This document shows positions 1 to 6,472 of a stretch of DNA of 7,142 nucleotides, one piece after another. The notes under the pieces were generated by a model, which saw nothing but the letters and a program-made list of their open reading frames with translations, did no database searches and was not told where the DNA came from. How positions within the stretch are numbered: the first letter of the stretch is position 1; each line of letters starts with the position of its first letter. Source of the stretch: Clostridia bacterium (GTDB lineage Bacteria > Bacillota_A > Clostridia > Oscillospirales > CAG-272). The DNA lies in assembly GCA_017457545.1 (NCBI GenBank), contig JAFTHF010000100.1, positions 1 through 7,142 of the forward strand, in the 5' to 3' direction. Made by a program: the position numbers and the translations under genes.

Positions 1-127
1 CATTGAATGCAAGCAGCTTACCACACACTATACTTATAGCCACCATTAAGGCAGCAGATGTTAATACCTTAGGATTACTGAATATACCAAGATCCTCTTT
101 AATGCCATTGTTATTTTTCTCGCACAT
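1..127 (-). CDS. FolT-like folate ECF transporter S component (N-terminal 42 aa, partial)
   Basis: This is the start of a minus-strand gene cut by the left window edge. Only 42 codons are visible. It begins with ATG at 127-125, preceded by a strong GGAGG (137-133) with 5 nt spacing. The fragment has a short polar N-terminus (MCEKNNN...) and then a hydrophobic segment from about residue 21 (VLTSAALMVAISIVCGKLLA). This run resembles the first membrane helix of folate-type ECF S components, which bind a vitamin and work with the shared EcfA/A'/T energising module in the membrane. Sequence alone would be weak evidence from so few residues. The call rests largely on the THF riboswitch directly upstream, whose known targets include folate transporters and folate biosynthesis genes. 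Another THF-controlled membrane protein remains possible. Confidence 0.75.
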   Translation of the reverse strand, partial: MCEKNNNGIKEDLGIFSNPKVLTSAALMVAISIVCGKLLAFN

Positions 128-136
128 ATATACCTC

Positions 137-230
137 CAGCGGGATGCAATACACGCACCGCAACATCCTGTTTTCGTCCGAAAGACAACTCCCCGTTCCC
201 CCGACACTTAACGCGCGCGTATTTACTCTG
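137..230 (-). promoter_or_regulatory. Tetrahydrofolate (THF) riboswitch, class I
   Basis: Read on the minus strand, the leader carries the landmarks of the class I THF aptamer in order. These are AGAGTA at the 5' side (229-224), CGCGTTAAGTGT in the internal joining region, GGATG in the L3 region (168-164), GGTG, and TTGCATCCCGCT at the 3' end. An 8-bp P2 helix forms between ATACGCGC (222-215) and GCGTGTAT. The diagnostic long-range pseudoknot is present: GGATG (168-164) is complementary to CATCC (146-142). P1 is short: CAG (230-228) pairs with CTG (139-137). Its 3' strand takes in the first G of the GGAGG ribosome site (137-133), and no U-tract hairpin lies between aptamer and start codon. 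Control is therefore probably translational, with THF binding hiding the ribosome site. The pseudoknot and motifs are seen; the mechanism is inferred. Confidence 0.9.
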
Positions 231-243
231 TATTTGTAAATAT

Positions 244-272
244 ATCATAGCACACACCCCTGCTTTTTTCAA
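244..272 (-). promoter_or_regulatory. Sigma-A promoter of the THF riboswitch / FolT-like gene
   Basis: On the minus strand a -35 TTGAAA (272-267) and a -10 TATGAT (249-244) are separated by exactly 17 bp. A TG one base before the -10 (252-251) makes it an extended -10 element. Transcription would start near 237, just upstream of the riboswitch aptamer. Confidence 0.8.
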
Positions 273-313
273 TAGATTTAATATTGATTTTTCCCATTTT
301 TGAAATTTTGATA

Positions 314-342
314 TTGACAGGCGAATTTTTTTGATATATAAT
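314..342 (+). promoter_or_regulatory. Consensus sigma-A promoter of the metal exporter
   Basis: This is a perfect match to the housekeeping promoter: TTGACA (314-319), a 17-bp spacer and TATAAT (337-342). The predicted start is near 349, which gives a leader of about 54 nt. So perfect a promoter would be strongly active unless repressed, which fits the operator-like palindrome directly downstream. It diverges from the folate-transporter promoter; the two -35 boxes are about 41 bp apart. Confidence 0.88.
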
Positions 343-354
343 AGCGAGTGAAAT

Positions 355-379
355 TTGAGAACTGTTCTCAATTTGAGAA
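355..379. promoter_or_regulatory. Operator-like nested palindromes in the exporter leader
   Basis: Three copies of one 7-mer occur in alternating orientation: TTGAGAA (355-361), TTCTCAA (365-371) and TTGAGAA (373-379). The first two form a perfect palindrome with 8-bp arms around one base (355-371). The last two form a second perfect palindrome of 7-1-7 (365-379). The site spans about +6 to +30 of the predicted transcript and ends 11 bp before the ribosome site. A one-base loop makes an RNA hairpin unlikely, so a repressor site on DNA is the better reading. The alternating TGAGAA-type half-sites resemble Fur-family metal-regulator boxes, which would suit a metal exporter. The identity of the regulator is inference. 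Confidence 0.65.
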
Positions 380-402
380 TGAAATTGAAAAAGGAGGATA
401 AA

Positions 403-1251
403 ATGGAAGAGATTTTACATGAATTGCTTCATGCACTGATAGAAACAGCAAAGACTGTTCCCTTTCTGTTTGTTGCATACTTGCTTATGGAATTTATTGA
501 GCATAAGGCATCTGAAAAAATGGAAAATTCTCTAAAAAAGATCGGTAATGCAGGTCCCGCTATCGGCTCTGCCTTAGGATGTATTCCACAATGCGGCTTC
601 TCTGCTACTGCCTCCAATCTTTATACTGCAGGTTTAATCACCGAGGGCACTCTTATATCTGTATTTCTTTCCACCTCCGATGAGGCACTTCCTATTCTGA
701 TTTCTACAGCCGGTGGACACGGTGCCATCTGGAAGCTTATTCTTTGCAAGGTAGGAATAGGAATTATATCAGGCTTCTTAATTGACCTTATTCTCCGTAA
801 AATGAGAGTACAAAAGGTTGAAATTGATATGTGCAAGGACTGTGGCTGTGAGGAAGAGGACGGTATACTGAAGCCTACAATCAAGCACACAATAAAGACT
901 ACTGTTTTCATTTTAATTATTAATGTTGCGCTTGGACTTATTATTCATTTTATAGGTCACGATGCATTACGCAGGGTGCTTTTAACCGACAGCGTTATTC
1001 AGCCGCTTATTACTGCTCTTTTCGGTCTTATACCTAACTGCGCTGTTTCTGTTATGATAACAAACCTTTATATTGAAGGGGCATTATCCTTTGGCTCTGC
1101 CGTTGCGGGACTTTGCTCAGGCGCAGGAGTTGGACTTACTGTTCTTCTCAAGGCAAACAAATGCAAAAAGGAAAACATAAGAATCATATGCACACTCTAT
1201 GGAATATCAGCCATTTTCGGAATTATTCTTGCTTTAATAGGAGTAAAATAA
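403..1251 (+). CDS. Putative multi-TM heavy-metal exporter (ArsP_2 type, annotated as arsenic efflux / manganese transporter)
   Basis: A 282-aa integral membrane protein. The start is ATG 403, chosen because AAGGAGG (391-397) lies 5 nt upstream. An in-frame TTG at 355 would add 16 residues but has no ribosome site and falls inside the operator palindrome. The protein has two related halves. The first carries GCIPQCGFS (59-67), SNLYTAGLIT (71-80) and a TSDEALPIL segment (91-99). The second carries GLIPNCAVS (208-216), TNLYIEGAL (220-228) and CSGAGVGL (238-245), so it looks like an internal duplication. Hydrophobic spans lie at about 15-34, 82-99, 110-131, 163-185, 197-220, 227-250 and 260-281. 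A hydrophilic central loop has CKDCGC (144-149) followed by acidic residues, a plausible metal-binding site. This layout is that of the Pfam 'putative 10TM heavy-metal exporter' family. The family's substrate is not settled: database labels say arsenic or manganese, and the sequence does not decide it. The gene is monocistronic, with its own promoter and terminator. Confidence 0.8.
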   Translation: MEEILHELLHALIETAKTVPFLFVAYLLMEFIEHKASEKMENSLKKIGNAGPAIGSALGCIPQCGFSATASNLYTAGLITEGTLISVFLSTSDEALPILISTAGGHGAIWKLILCKVGIGIISGFLIDLILRKMRVQKVEIDMCKDCGCEEEDGILKPTIKHTIKTTVFILIINVALGLIIHFIGHDALRRVLLTDSVIQPLITALFGLIPNCAVSVMITNLYIEGALSFGSAVAGLCSGAGVGLTVLLKANKCKKENIRIICTLYGISAIFGIILALIGVK

Positions 1252-1258
1252 CAAATTT

Positions 1259-1298
1259 GGAGCTAATTTTTCAGTTAGCTCCTATTTTTTTATTTTTA
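1259..1298 (+). terminator. Intrinsic terminator of the exporter gene
   Basis: A perfect 8-bp stem, GGAGCTAA (1259-1266) with TTAGCTCC (1275-1282), has an 8-nt loop and is followed by a T-rich tract broken by single A residues (1283-1298). It lies 7 nt after the stop codon, and its T-tract ends 2 bp before the thrS -35 box. Confidence 0.9.
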
Positions 1299-1300
1299 AC

Positions 1301-1329
1301 TTGACTTTTTAATATTATAGTGGTATAAT
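1301..1329 (+). promoter_or_regulatory. Extended -10 sigma-A promoter of thrS
   Basis: TTGACT (1301-1306) and TATAAT (1324-1329) are separated by 17 bp. TGG directly before the -10 (1321-1323) supplies the extended -10 TG. Transcription would start near 1336, at the 5' edge of the T-box leader. Confidence 0.88.
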
Positions 1330-1335
1330 ACACGC

Positions 1336-1550
1336 GTAAAGGCGATGACGGAAAGAGTAGCTTTCGGTTGTATCCAGAGAGAGAGGCATTTGGTGTGAGC
1401 CTCTTATACCTACCGACTGTGAAGACCACTCCCGAGCTGTGCAGCAGTAACAAGCTGTGCCGTATTTCCGCGTTAAGGAATAAGAGTTAAACCTAAGGTG
1501 GAACCGTGCTATGCACCCTTACAGGCATTTTGCCCTGTGAGGATTTTTTT
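1336..1550 (+). promoter_or_regulatory. T-box leader, tRNA-Thr responsive (specifier ACC)
   Basis: This is a complete transcriptional T-box. Stem I starts at the GCGATGACGGAAAGAGTAG region (1342-1360), has the distal CCAGAGAGAG segment (1374-1383) and GGTGTGAGCC (1392-1401), and returns through GAAG-ACC-ACTCCCGAG (1421-1436). In that arrangement ACC (1425-1427) is the specifier codon, for threonine, which agrees with the gene downstream. The antiterminator is explicit: AAGG (1495-1498) pairs with CCTT (1517-1520), and GTGC (1506-1509) with GCAC (1513-1516). They enclose the 7-nt T-box bulge TGGAACC (1499-1505). The fourth bulge base, A, predicts a U discriminator on the cognate tRNA. CCTT is shared with the terminator stem, so the two folds exclude each other. 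Uncharged tRNA-Thr should favour read-through into thrS. Confidence 0.96.
1517..1550 (+). terminator. T-box attenuator terminator
   Basis: CCTTACAGG (1517-1525) pairs with CCTGTGAGG (1534-1542) in a 9-bp stem with one G-U pair and an 8-nt loop, followed by seven T residues (1544-1550). Its 5' arm reuses the CCTT that closes the antiterminator. Confidence 0.93.
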
Positions 1551-1589
1551 ATTTTTGATTAAAATTATTGATATAAAGGAGAAACACAA

Positions 1590-3356
1590 ATGAAGATAGT
1601 TTTAAATGACGGAACTGTCAGAGAGTGCGAAAACAAGGAGGAAGAGCTTCACGTCCTTCGCCACTCTGCTGCACATATTATGGCTCAGGCAATAAGACGC
1701 CTTTTCCCTGAGGCTATATTTGCTTACGGTCCTGCTACTGAAAAGGGCTTCTATTATGACGTTGACCTTGGCGACAAGAAGCTTACAGATGAGGATCTTG
1801 CTAACATTGAAAAGGAAATGCGTAAGATTGTAAAGGAAAATCTTCCTATTAAGCCTTACATTCTTCCCCGTGAAGAGGCAGTTGCTCTTATGGAGAGCCG
1901 TGGTGAAAAATATAAGGTTGAGCATATCGGTGATCTTGCAGAGGATGCTATTATCAGCTTCTACCAGCAGGGCGACTATGTTGATATGTGTGTAGGTCCT
2001 CACCTTTGCTACACAAAGGCACTTAAGGCATTCAAGATTACACAGCAGTCCGGTGCATACTGGAAGAATGATAAGAATAACAAGATGCTTACAAGAATCA
2101 ACGGTGTTGCTTTTGCATCACAGGAGGAGCTTGAGGCATACAACAAGCTTATGGAGGAGGCTGAAAAGCGTGACCACCGTAAGATTGGTAAGGAAATGAA
2201 CCTCTTTATGCTTTGTGAGGAGGGTCCCGGATTCCCATTTTTCCTTCCTAAGGGCATGGCGCTTAAAAATACACTTATTGATTACTGGCGTCAGATCCAT
2301 ACAAGAGATAACTATGTTGAGGTACAGACTCCCCTTATTATGAACCGTAAGCTTTGGGAAACAAGCGGTCACTGGGATCACTATAAGGATAATATGTACT
2401 CTACTCTCATTGATGATGAGACATACTGCATTAAGCCTATGAACTGTCCCGGTGGAGTTATGGTTTACCGTAGCAAGCCCCACTCTTACCGTGAGCTTCC
2501 TATGCGTGTCGGCGAGCTTGGAATGGTACACCGTCATGAGCTTAAGGGCGCACTTCACGGTCTTTTCAGAGTTCGTTGCTTTACTCAGGACGATGCCCAC
2601 ATCTTCATGCGCCGTGAGCAGATCACAGACGAGATTATGGGTGTAGTTCACCTTATTAATGAGGTATACACAAAGTTCGGCTTTAAGTACTTTATTGAAT
2701 TATCCACACGTCCCGAAAATTCTATGGGTAGCGATGAGGACTGGGAGGCAGCAACAAACGGTCTTAAGAATGCACTTGAAAAGCTTGGCCTTGATTACAT
2801 TGTAAACGAGGGTGACGGCGCATTCTACGGTCCTAAGATTGACTTCCATCTTGAAGACAGCCTTGGAAGAACATGGCAGTGCGGTACAATTCAGCTTGAC
2901 TTCCAGATGCCTCTTAATTTCGGTCTTGAATACACAGACGAAAATAACGAAAAGCAGCGTCCTATTATGATTCACCGTGTATGCTTCGGTTCAATCGAGC
3001 GCTTTATCGGTATTCTTACAGAGCATTTTGCAGGTAAGTTCCCTGTATGGCTTGCTCCTGTTCAGGCTAAGGTTCTTCTTGTATCTGAGAAGAGCGCTGA
3101 GATGGCTGAAAAGGTTTACTCTGCTCTTCGTGCCGAGGGTATTCGTTGTGAGCTTGACAACAGAAACGAAAAGATCGGCTATATGATTCGTGAGGCGCAG
3201 ATGGTTGACCGTGTTCCATACATGGTTATTATTGGTCAGAAAGAGGTTGAAACAAATACTGTTTCTGTTCGTTACCGTGATACAGCTCAGACTGAAACTA
3301 TGACTGTTGAGGATTTTGTAGCTAAAATCGTACGTGAAACTAAGGAAAGACTCTGA
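1590..3356 (+). CDS. thrS: Threonine--tRNA ligase lacking the TGS domain
   Basis: Cytoplasmic class II synthetase that charges tRNA-Thr. The 588-aa product is about 50 residues shorter than the usual 640. It starts at ATG 1590, with AAAGGAG (1575-1581) 8 nt upstream. After a 20-residue stub that resembles the first strand of a TGS domain, it goes straight into the editing domain. Editing-site residues H25 and H29 (HSAAH) and C134 and H138 (CVGPH) are present. The catalytic core has the zinc ligands C286 (MNCPGG), H337 (DDAHIF) and H462 (IHR), motif 2 around HRHELKG and FRVRCFTQ (314-333), and motif 3 around GSIERFIGIL (467-476). The anticodon-binding domain fills about 486-588. These residues run at a constant offset of 48-49 from E. 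coli ThrRS, so the deletion is confined to the N-terminus. Leucine codons are mostly CTT, suggesting high expression. It is controlled by the upstream T-box. Confidence 0.98.
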   Translation: MKIVLNDGTVRECENKEEELHVLRHSAAHIMAQAIRRLFPEAIFAYGPATEKGFYYDVDLGDKKLTDEDLANIEKEMRKIVKENLPIKPYILPREEAVALMESRGEKYKVEHIGDLAEDAIISFYQQGDYVDMCVGPHLCYTKALKAFKITQQSGAYWKNDKNNKMLTRINGVAFASQEELEAYNKLMEEAEKRDHRKIGKEMNLFMLCEEGPGFPFFLPKGMALKNTLIDYWRQIHTRDNYVEVQTPLIMNRKLWETSGHWDHYKDNMYSTLIDDETYCIKPMNCPGGVMVYRSKPHSYRELPMRVGELGMVHRHELKGALHGLFRVRCFTQDDAHIFMRREQITDEIMGVVHLINEVYTKFGFKYFIELSTRPENSMGSDEDWEAATNGLKNALEKLGLDYIVNEGDGAFYGPKIDFHLEDSLGRTWQCGTIQLDFQMPLNFGLEYTDENNEKQRPIMIHRVCFGSIERFIGILTEHFAGKFPVWLAPVQAKVLLVSEKSAEMAEKVYSALRAEGIRCELDNRNEKIGYMIREAQMVDRVPYMVIIGQKEVETNTVSVRYRDTAQTETMTVEDFVAKIVRETKERL

Positions 3357-3398
3357 TTTTTACGCAAAAGCCCCTATACGTTATATAGGTTTAATAAT

Positions 3399-3430
3399 AA
3401 AAAGCCTTGTGCAAATGCACAAGGCTTTTA
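3399..3430. terminator. Bidirectional terminator between thrS and lysA
   Basis: GCCTTGTGC (3404-3412) and GCACAAGGC (3417-3425) form a perfect stem with an AAAT loop. It is flanked by AAAA on the left and TTTT on the right, which extend the pairing to 13 bp. T-runs in both reading directions make it usable by the two convergent transcripts. It starts 42 nt past the thrS stop and lies 2 nt beyond the lysA stop. Confidence 0.92.
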
Positions 3431-3431
3431 T

Positions 3432-4727
3432 TTATACATCATGTCTTATAAGATCCTCAAAGGTTTCTCTTTTAATAATTGTAAATTCCTTTGAATGAGC
3501 TATTCCAACGACACAGGGTCGGGGAATTCTGTTATAATTGCTTGCCATTGAGTAGTTATATGCGCCTGTTACAAGCACAGCCAGTATATCGCCACGGTTA
3601 GGCTTTGGAATAAGCACATTTTCCTGTAAAATATCACCGCTTTCACAGCATCTTCCCGCTATTGTACAGTTGAAATCGCTTTCATCATTCATTCTTGATG
3701 CCAAACAAACTGTATAATCGGAGCCGTAAAGAGCGTATCTTGGGTTATCGGGCATACCACCGTCTACTGATGTGTAGTTTTTGAATCCTGGGATTTCCTT
3801 TATGCCACCTACTGTATAAAGTGTAAGACCACTGTCAGCTACTATACTTCTGCCAGGCTCCATTATTATGGTAGGCATCTTAATACCGGATGCATCCACC
3901 TCATTATGGATATACTGAGCAATAAGTCGAATAAACTCCTCATAATCAAGCTCCGGCTGAGATTCAATATACCTTACGCCAAAGCCACCGCCAAGATTTA
4001 ATACGCTTATATCATAATTGAATTTTTCTTTTACGTGGGCAATATATTTAATCATAATTGTTGCCGCATCGCAGAAGGGTTTAATATCAAAAATCTGTGA
4101 GCCAATATGGCAATGAAAGCCACATAGTCGAACGTTTTTCTTAGAAAGGGTGTATTCCACAGCCTCATCAGCCTGTCCTGTTTCAATAGCAATACCAAAT
4201 TTACTGTCTACTCTTCCTGTTACAACTGCTGCGTGAGTATGAGGGTCTATACCGGGAGTCAATCTCAAAATTACGGGCTGAATTTTATTCTTCTGTGAAG
4301 CTATCTCATCAATTCTGTCAAGCTCTGTAAGGTTGTCCACAACAAAGTGTCCCACATCGCAGTCCATAGCACATTTTATATCATAATCTGTCTTATTATT
4401 ACCGTGGAAAAAGGCTCTTTTTACATCAAAGCCTGATGCAACTGCAGTATAAAGCTCACCTGCAGAAACCAAGTCAATGCCTATTTTTTCTTCCTTGGCA
4501 AGTCTGTATATATACTTACAGGAGAACGCCTTACTTGCAAACAAGGGGTATGAGCCTGCACCAAAATGCTTACTCATAGCTTCCTTATATAGACGCATAT
4601 TGCGTCTTATTCTTTCCTCATCCATTACCATAAGGGGAGAGCCGTGCTTCTCGATAAGCTCAACCGTGTCCTTACCTGCTATACACAAATGTCCCTTTTC
4701 GTTTACTGACAAATTATCGTGTAACAT
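3432..4727 (-). CDS. lysA: Diaminopimelate decarboxylase
   Basis: PLP-dependent enzyme that decarboxylates meso-2,6-diaminopimelate to L-lysine, the last step of lysine synthesis. The 431-aa length is normal for LysA. It has the fold-type III (alanine-racemase-like) barrel followed by a beta-domain. K66 in FASKAFSC is the expected Schiff-base lysine. GFHCHIGSQ (203-211), the glycine-rich NLGGGFG (244-250) and EPGR (290-293) are PLP-phosphate and substrate-site motifs. CESGD (361-365) carries the cysteine contributed across the dimer interface, and AYNYSMASNYN (389-399) is the typical C-terminal signature. The start is ATG 4727 with AAAGAGG (4739-4733) 5 nt upstream; that ribosome site overlaps the dapB stop codon, so translation is probably coupled. 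It is the last gene of the dapA-dapB-lysA operon and ends directly at the shared terminator. Confidence 0.97.
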   Translation of the reverse strand: MLHDNLSVNEKGHLCIAGKDTVELIEKHGSPLMVMDEERIRRNMRLYKEAMSKHFGAGSYPLFASKAFSCKYIYRLAKEEKIGIDLVSAGELYTAVASGFDVKRAFFHGNNKTDYDIKCAMDCDVGHFVVDNLTELDRIDEIASQKNKIQPVILRLTPGIDPHTHAAVVTGRVDSKFGIAIETGQADEAVEYTLSKKNVRLCGFHCHIGSQIFDIKPFCDAATIMIKYIAHVKEKFNYDISVLNLGGGFGVRYIESQPELDYEEFIRLIAQYIHNEVDASGIKMPTIIMEPGRSIVADSGLTLYTVGGIKEIPGFKNYTSVDGGMPDNPRYALYGSDYTVCLASRMNDESDFNCTIAGRCCESGDILQENVLIPKPNRGDILAVLVTGAYNYSMASNYNRIPRPCVVGIAHSKEFTIIKRETFEDLIRHDV

Positions 4728-4737
4728 AAATACCTCT

Positions 4738-5478
4738 TTAATGATTTTTCAAAAGCTCCGTCATTGTATAAAGTCCTGCACCTTTACCTGCCATATATTC
4801 TGCAGCCTTAATAGCTCCGTCGGCAAATAATGCTCTGTCATATGCCTCATGCTTAAGCGTAATCTGCTCTGATGCTGTACCGATTCTTACCTCGTGTATA
4901 CCTACAATATTGCCGATACGGACAGAACTTACGCCAACCTCGTTCTTTTCACGCTTACAAAGACCGTTTCTGCCATAGTTTGCATATGAGTCCTTGCGTA
5001 CCTCGTTAACAGCTGAAACAAGCATTTTTGCCGTTCCACTGGGTGCATCAAGCTTACGTGTATGGTGGGTTTCAATTATTTCCACGTCAGCATCAGGGAA
5101 TACAGATACAACTCTCTTAACCACATCGCAAAGTGTTGCAATACCCACAGACATATTTCCTGAATAAAATACTGCTGTTTTCTTTGATGCATCATAAATC
5201 AGGCTCTTCTCTTCCTCGGTATGACCTGTTGTTGCAATAATAACAGGTGTGCTTGTAGCTACTGAGTAATCAAGGATTTCTCCTACTACACCGTGAAAGG
5301 AAAAATCAATAATTACATCTGCTTTTTCCTTAACGTCGCTGATTTTTATATATTCCTTTGGGCAATTTGGGTCACATTTTACATCTACAAATGCAGATAT
5401 TTCATATCCTGCATTATTTACGGCATTTATTACATGGCCACCCATAATACCCTTTGCGCCGAGTAAAATTATTTTCAT
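4738..5478 (-). CDS. dapB: 4-hydroxy-tetrahydrodipicolinate reductase
   Basis: Reduces the DapA product to tetrahydrodipicolinate with NAD(P)H in the cytoplasm, feeding both lysine and peptidoglycan diaminopimelate. The 246-aa length is typical of the shorter Gram-positive form. An N-terminal Rossmann fold shows GAKGIMG (7-13) and VIIDFS (55-60). ATTGHT (82-87) and SGNMSVG (106-112) follow. The catalytic signature EIIETHHTRKLDAPSGTA is at 133-150, where H138 and K142 correspond to the catalytic His and Lys of E. coli DapB. The start codon overlaps the dapA stop as ATGA (5478-5475). A modest ribosome site, AGGGA (5491-5487), lies inside the dapA end, so translation is probably coupled to dapA. 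The 10-nt gap to lysA holds the lysA ribosome-site spacing. The intermediate steps to meso-diaminopimelate are not encoded here. Confidence 0.97.
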   Translation of the reverse strand: MKIILLGAKGIMGGHVINAVNNAGYEISAFVDVKCDPNCPKEYIKISDVKEKADVIIDFSFHGVVGEILDYSVATSTPVIIATTGHTEEEKSLIYDASKKTAVFYSGNMSVGIATLCDVVKRVVSVFPDADVEIIETHHTRKLDAPSGTAKMLVSAVNEVRKDSYANYGRNGLCKREKNEVGVSSVRIGNIVGIHEVRIGTASEQITLKHEAYDRALFADGAIKAAEYMAGKGAGLYTMTELLKNH

Positions 5479-6365
5479 ACATCGATTCCCTGCGCTCTCA
5501 TATTATTAAGAAGCTTTTCCTCATTAGCCTGTTCCATAGGATAAAGTGGTGAGCGAAGCACGTTTTCTGTATAGCCCATATGAGCCATTGCTGCCTTATC
5601 GGGAATAGGATTAACCTCACAGAAAAGTGAATTAATCAAGGGAAGAAGCTCAAGCTGAAGCTTACAGCTGCCTGCCACATCACCATTAAAGAATTTATCG
5701 CAAATTTCAACAGTTTTCGCAGGTAAAACGTTGGAAAGAACAGATATAACACCCTTGCCACCAAGTGACATAATGGGAACAATCTGGTCATCATTACCGC
5801 TATACACATCAAGCTTGTCGCCTACAAGGGCAATTGTTTCTGCAATTTTACTGATATTTCCGTTTGCTTCCTTAATTGCAACAATGTTAGGATGGTCAGC
5901 AAGTGCAAGATAGGTTGAGGGCTCAATAGAAACTCCAGTTCTTGAAGGAACATTGTATAAAATTACAGGCTTTGTCGATGCGTCTGCAATTTCGGTATAC
6001 ATACGGATAAGACCCTTCTGAGTTGCCTTGTTGTAATAGGGTGTAACAATAAGCACAGCATCGGCACCAACCTCGCATGCATGCTTTGTAAGCCAAATAG
6101 CATAAGCGGTATCATTACTACCTGTACCGGCTATAACAGGGACTCTGCCTGCAGTTTTTTTAACTACAAACTCAATAGCATCCTTGTGTTCATCATCTGT
6201 AAGTGTAGATGCTTCACCAGTTGTACCGCATACAACAAGTGCGTTAATACCTTCTTTTATCTGAAATTCAACAAGCTCGCCAAATTTTTTATAATCTATT
6301 TTTCCGTTAGCGTCAAAGGGTGTGATAAGTGCAGTAGCTGCTCCAGTAAAAATAGTGTTTTTCAT
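5475..6365 (-). CDS. dapA: 4-hydroxy-tetrahydrodipicolinate synthase
   Basis: Condenses pyruvate with aspartate semialdehyde, the committed step of the lysine/diaminopimelate branch. The 296-aa product has the usual length for this TIM-barrel aldolase family. Family residues visible are T48-T49 in CGTTGE, Y111 in TPYYN, Y137 and R142 in YNVPSRTG, and the Schiff-base K165 in AIKEANGN. Against the E. coli lysine-inhibition site, N80 is kept as N84, H56 as H60 and Y106 as Y110. H53 is D57, E84 is Y88, and the S48-A49 pair reads A52-S53. Several feedback contacts are therefore changed, and weak lysine inhibition is likely; this is inferred. The start is ATG 6365 with AAAGAGGA (6379-6372) upstream. 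It is the first gene of the dapA-dapB-lysA operon, under a lysine riboswitch and attenuator. Confidence 0.97.
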   Translation of the reverse strand: MKNTIFTGAATALITPFDANGKIDYKKFGELVEFQIKEGINALVVCGTTGEASTLTDDEHKDAIEFVVKKTAGRVPVIAGTGSNDTAYAIWLTKHACEVGADAVLIVTPYYNKATQKGLIRMYTEIADASTKPVILYNVPSRTGVSIEPSTYLALADHPNIVAIKEANGNISKIAETIALVGDKLDVYSGNDDQIVPIMSLGGKGVISVLSNVLPAKTVEICDKFFNGDVAGSCKLQLELLPLINSLFCEVNPIPDKAAMAHMGYTENVLRSPLYPMEQANEEKLLNNMRAQGIDV

Positions 6366-6397
6366 AATAATTCCTCTTTAAAATGTATTACAACTAT

Positions 6398-6424
6398 AAA
6401 AGCGCCCGAAATACCTCGAGCGCT
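6398..6424 (-). terminator. Lysine riboswitch attenuator terminator
   Basis: On the minus strand AGCGCTCGA (6424-6416) pairs with TCGGGCGCT (6409-6401) in a GC-rich 9-bp stem with one G-U pair and a 6-nt loop. UUUU (6401-6398) and then A/U-rich sequence follow. The U-run is short, so efficiency is uncertain. It lies between the aptamer and the dapA ribosome site, the expected place for a transcriptional L-box platform. Its 5' arm can instead pair with the 3' strand of aptamer P1. Confidence 0.75.
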
Positions 6425-6472
6425 GTGAAAAAAGCAATAGTACAGGCTAGGGTAAGCCTATATATACTTAAA

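Noticed and set aside
211..220. ACGCGCGCGT, an alternating purine-pyrimidine palindrome
   Set aside because: It is accounted for by the P2 helix and adjoining conserved CGCGTTAAG of the THF riboswitch, so it is not a separate element.
3..239. Plus-strand open frame of 78 codons over the left edge
   Set aside because: It runs antisense through the FolT-like gene and the THF riboswitch, has no ribosome site and does not look like a protein.
355..402. TTG-initiated N-terminal extension of the metal exporter
   Set aside because: There is no ribosome site before 355 and the stretch is the operator palindrome. ATG 403 has AAGGAGG at the right distance.
3373..3389. Small hairpin CCTATA / TATAGG after thrS
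   Set aside because: A 6-bp AU-rich stem with only a short T-run after it is weak. The strong bidirectional stem at 3399-3430 is the credible terminator.
6428..6459. AGGCT/AGCCT hairpin followed at a distance by six U residues on the minus strand, as the dapA leader terminator
   Set aside because: The stem has only 5 bp and the U-run begins 10 nt after it. The GC-rich stem at 6424-6401 fits an attenuator better.
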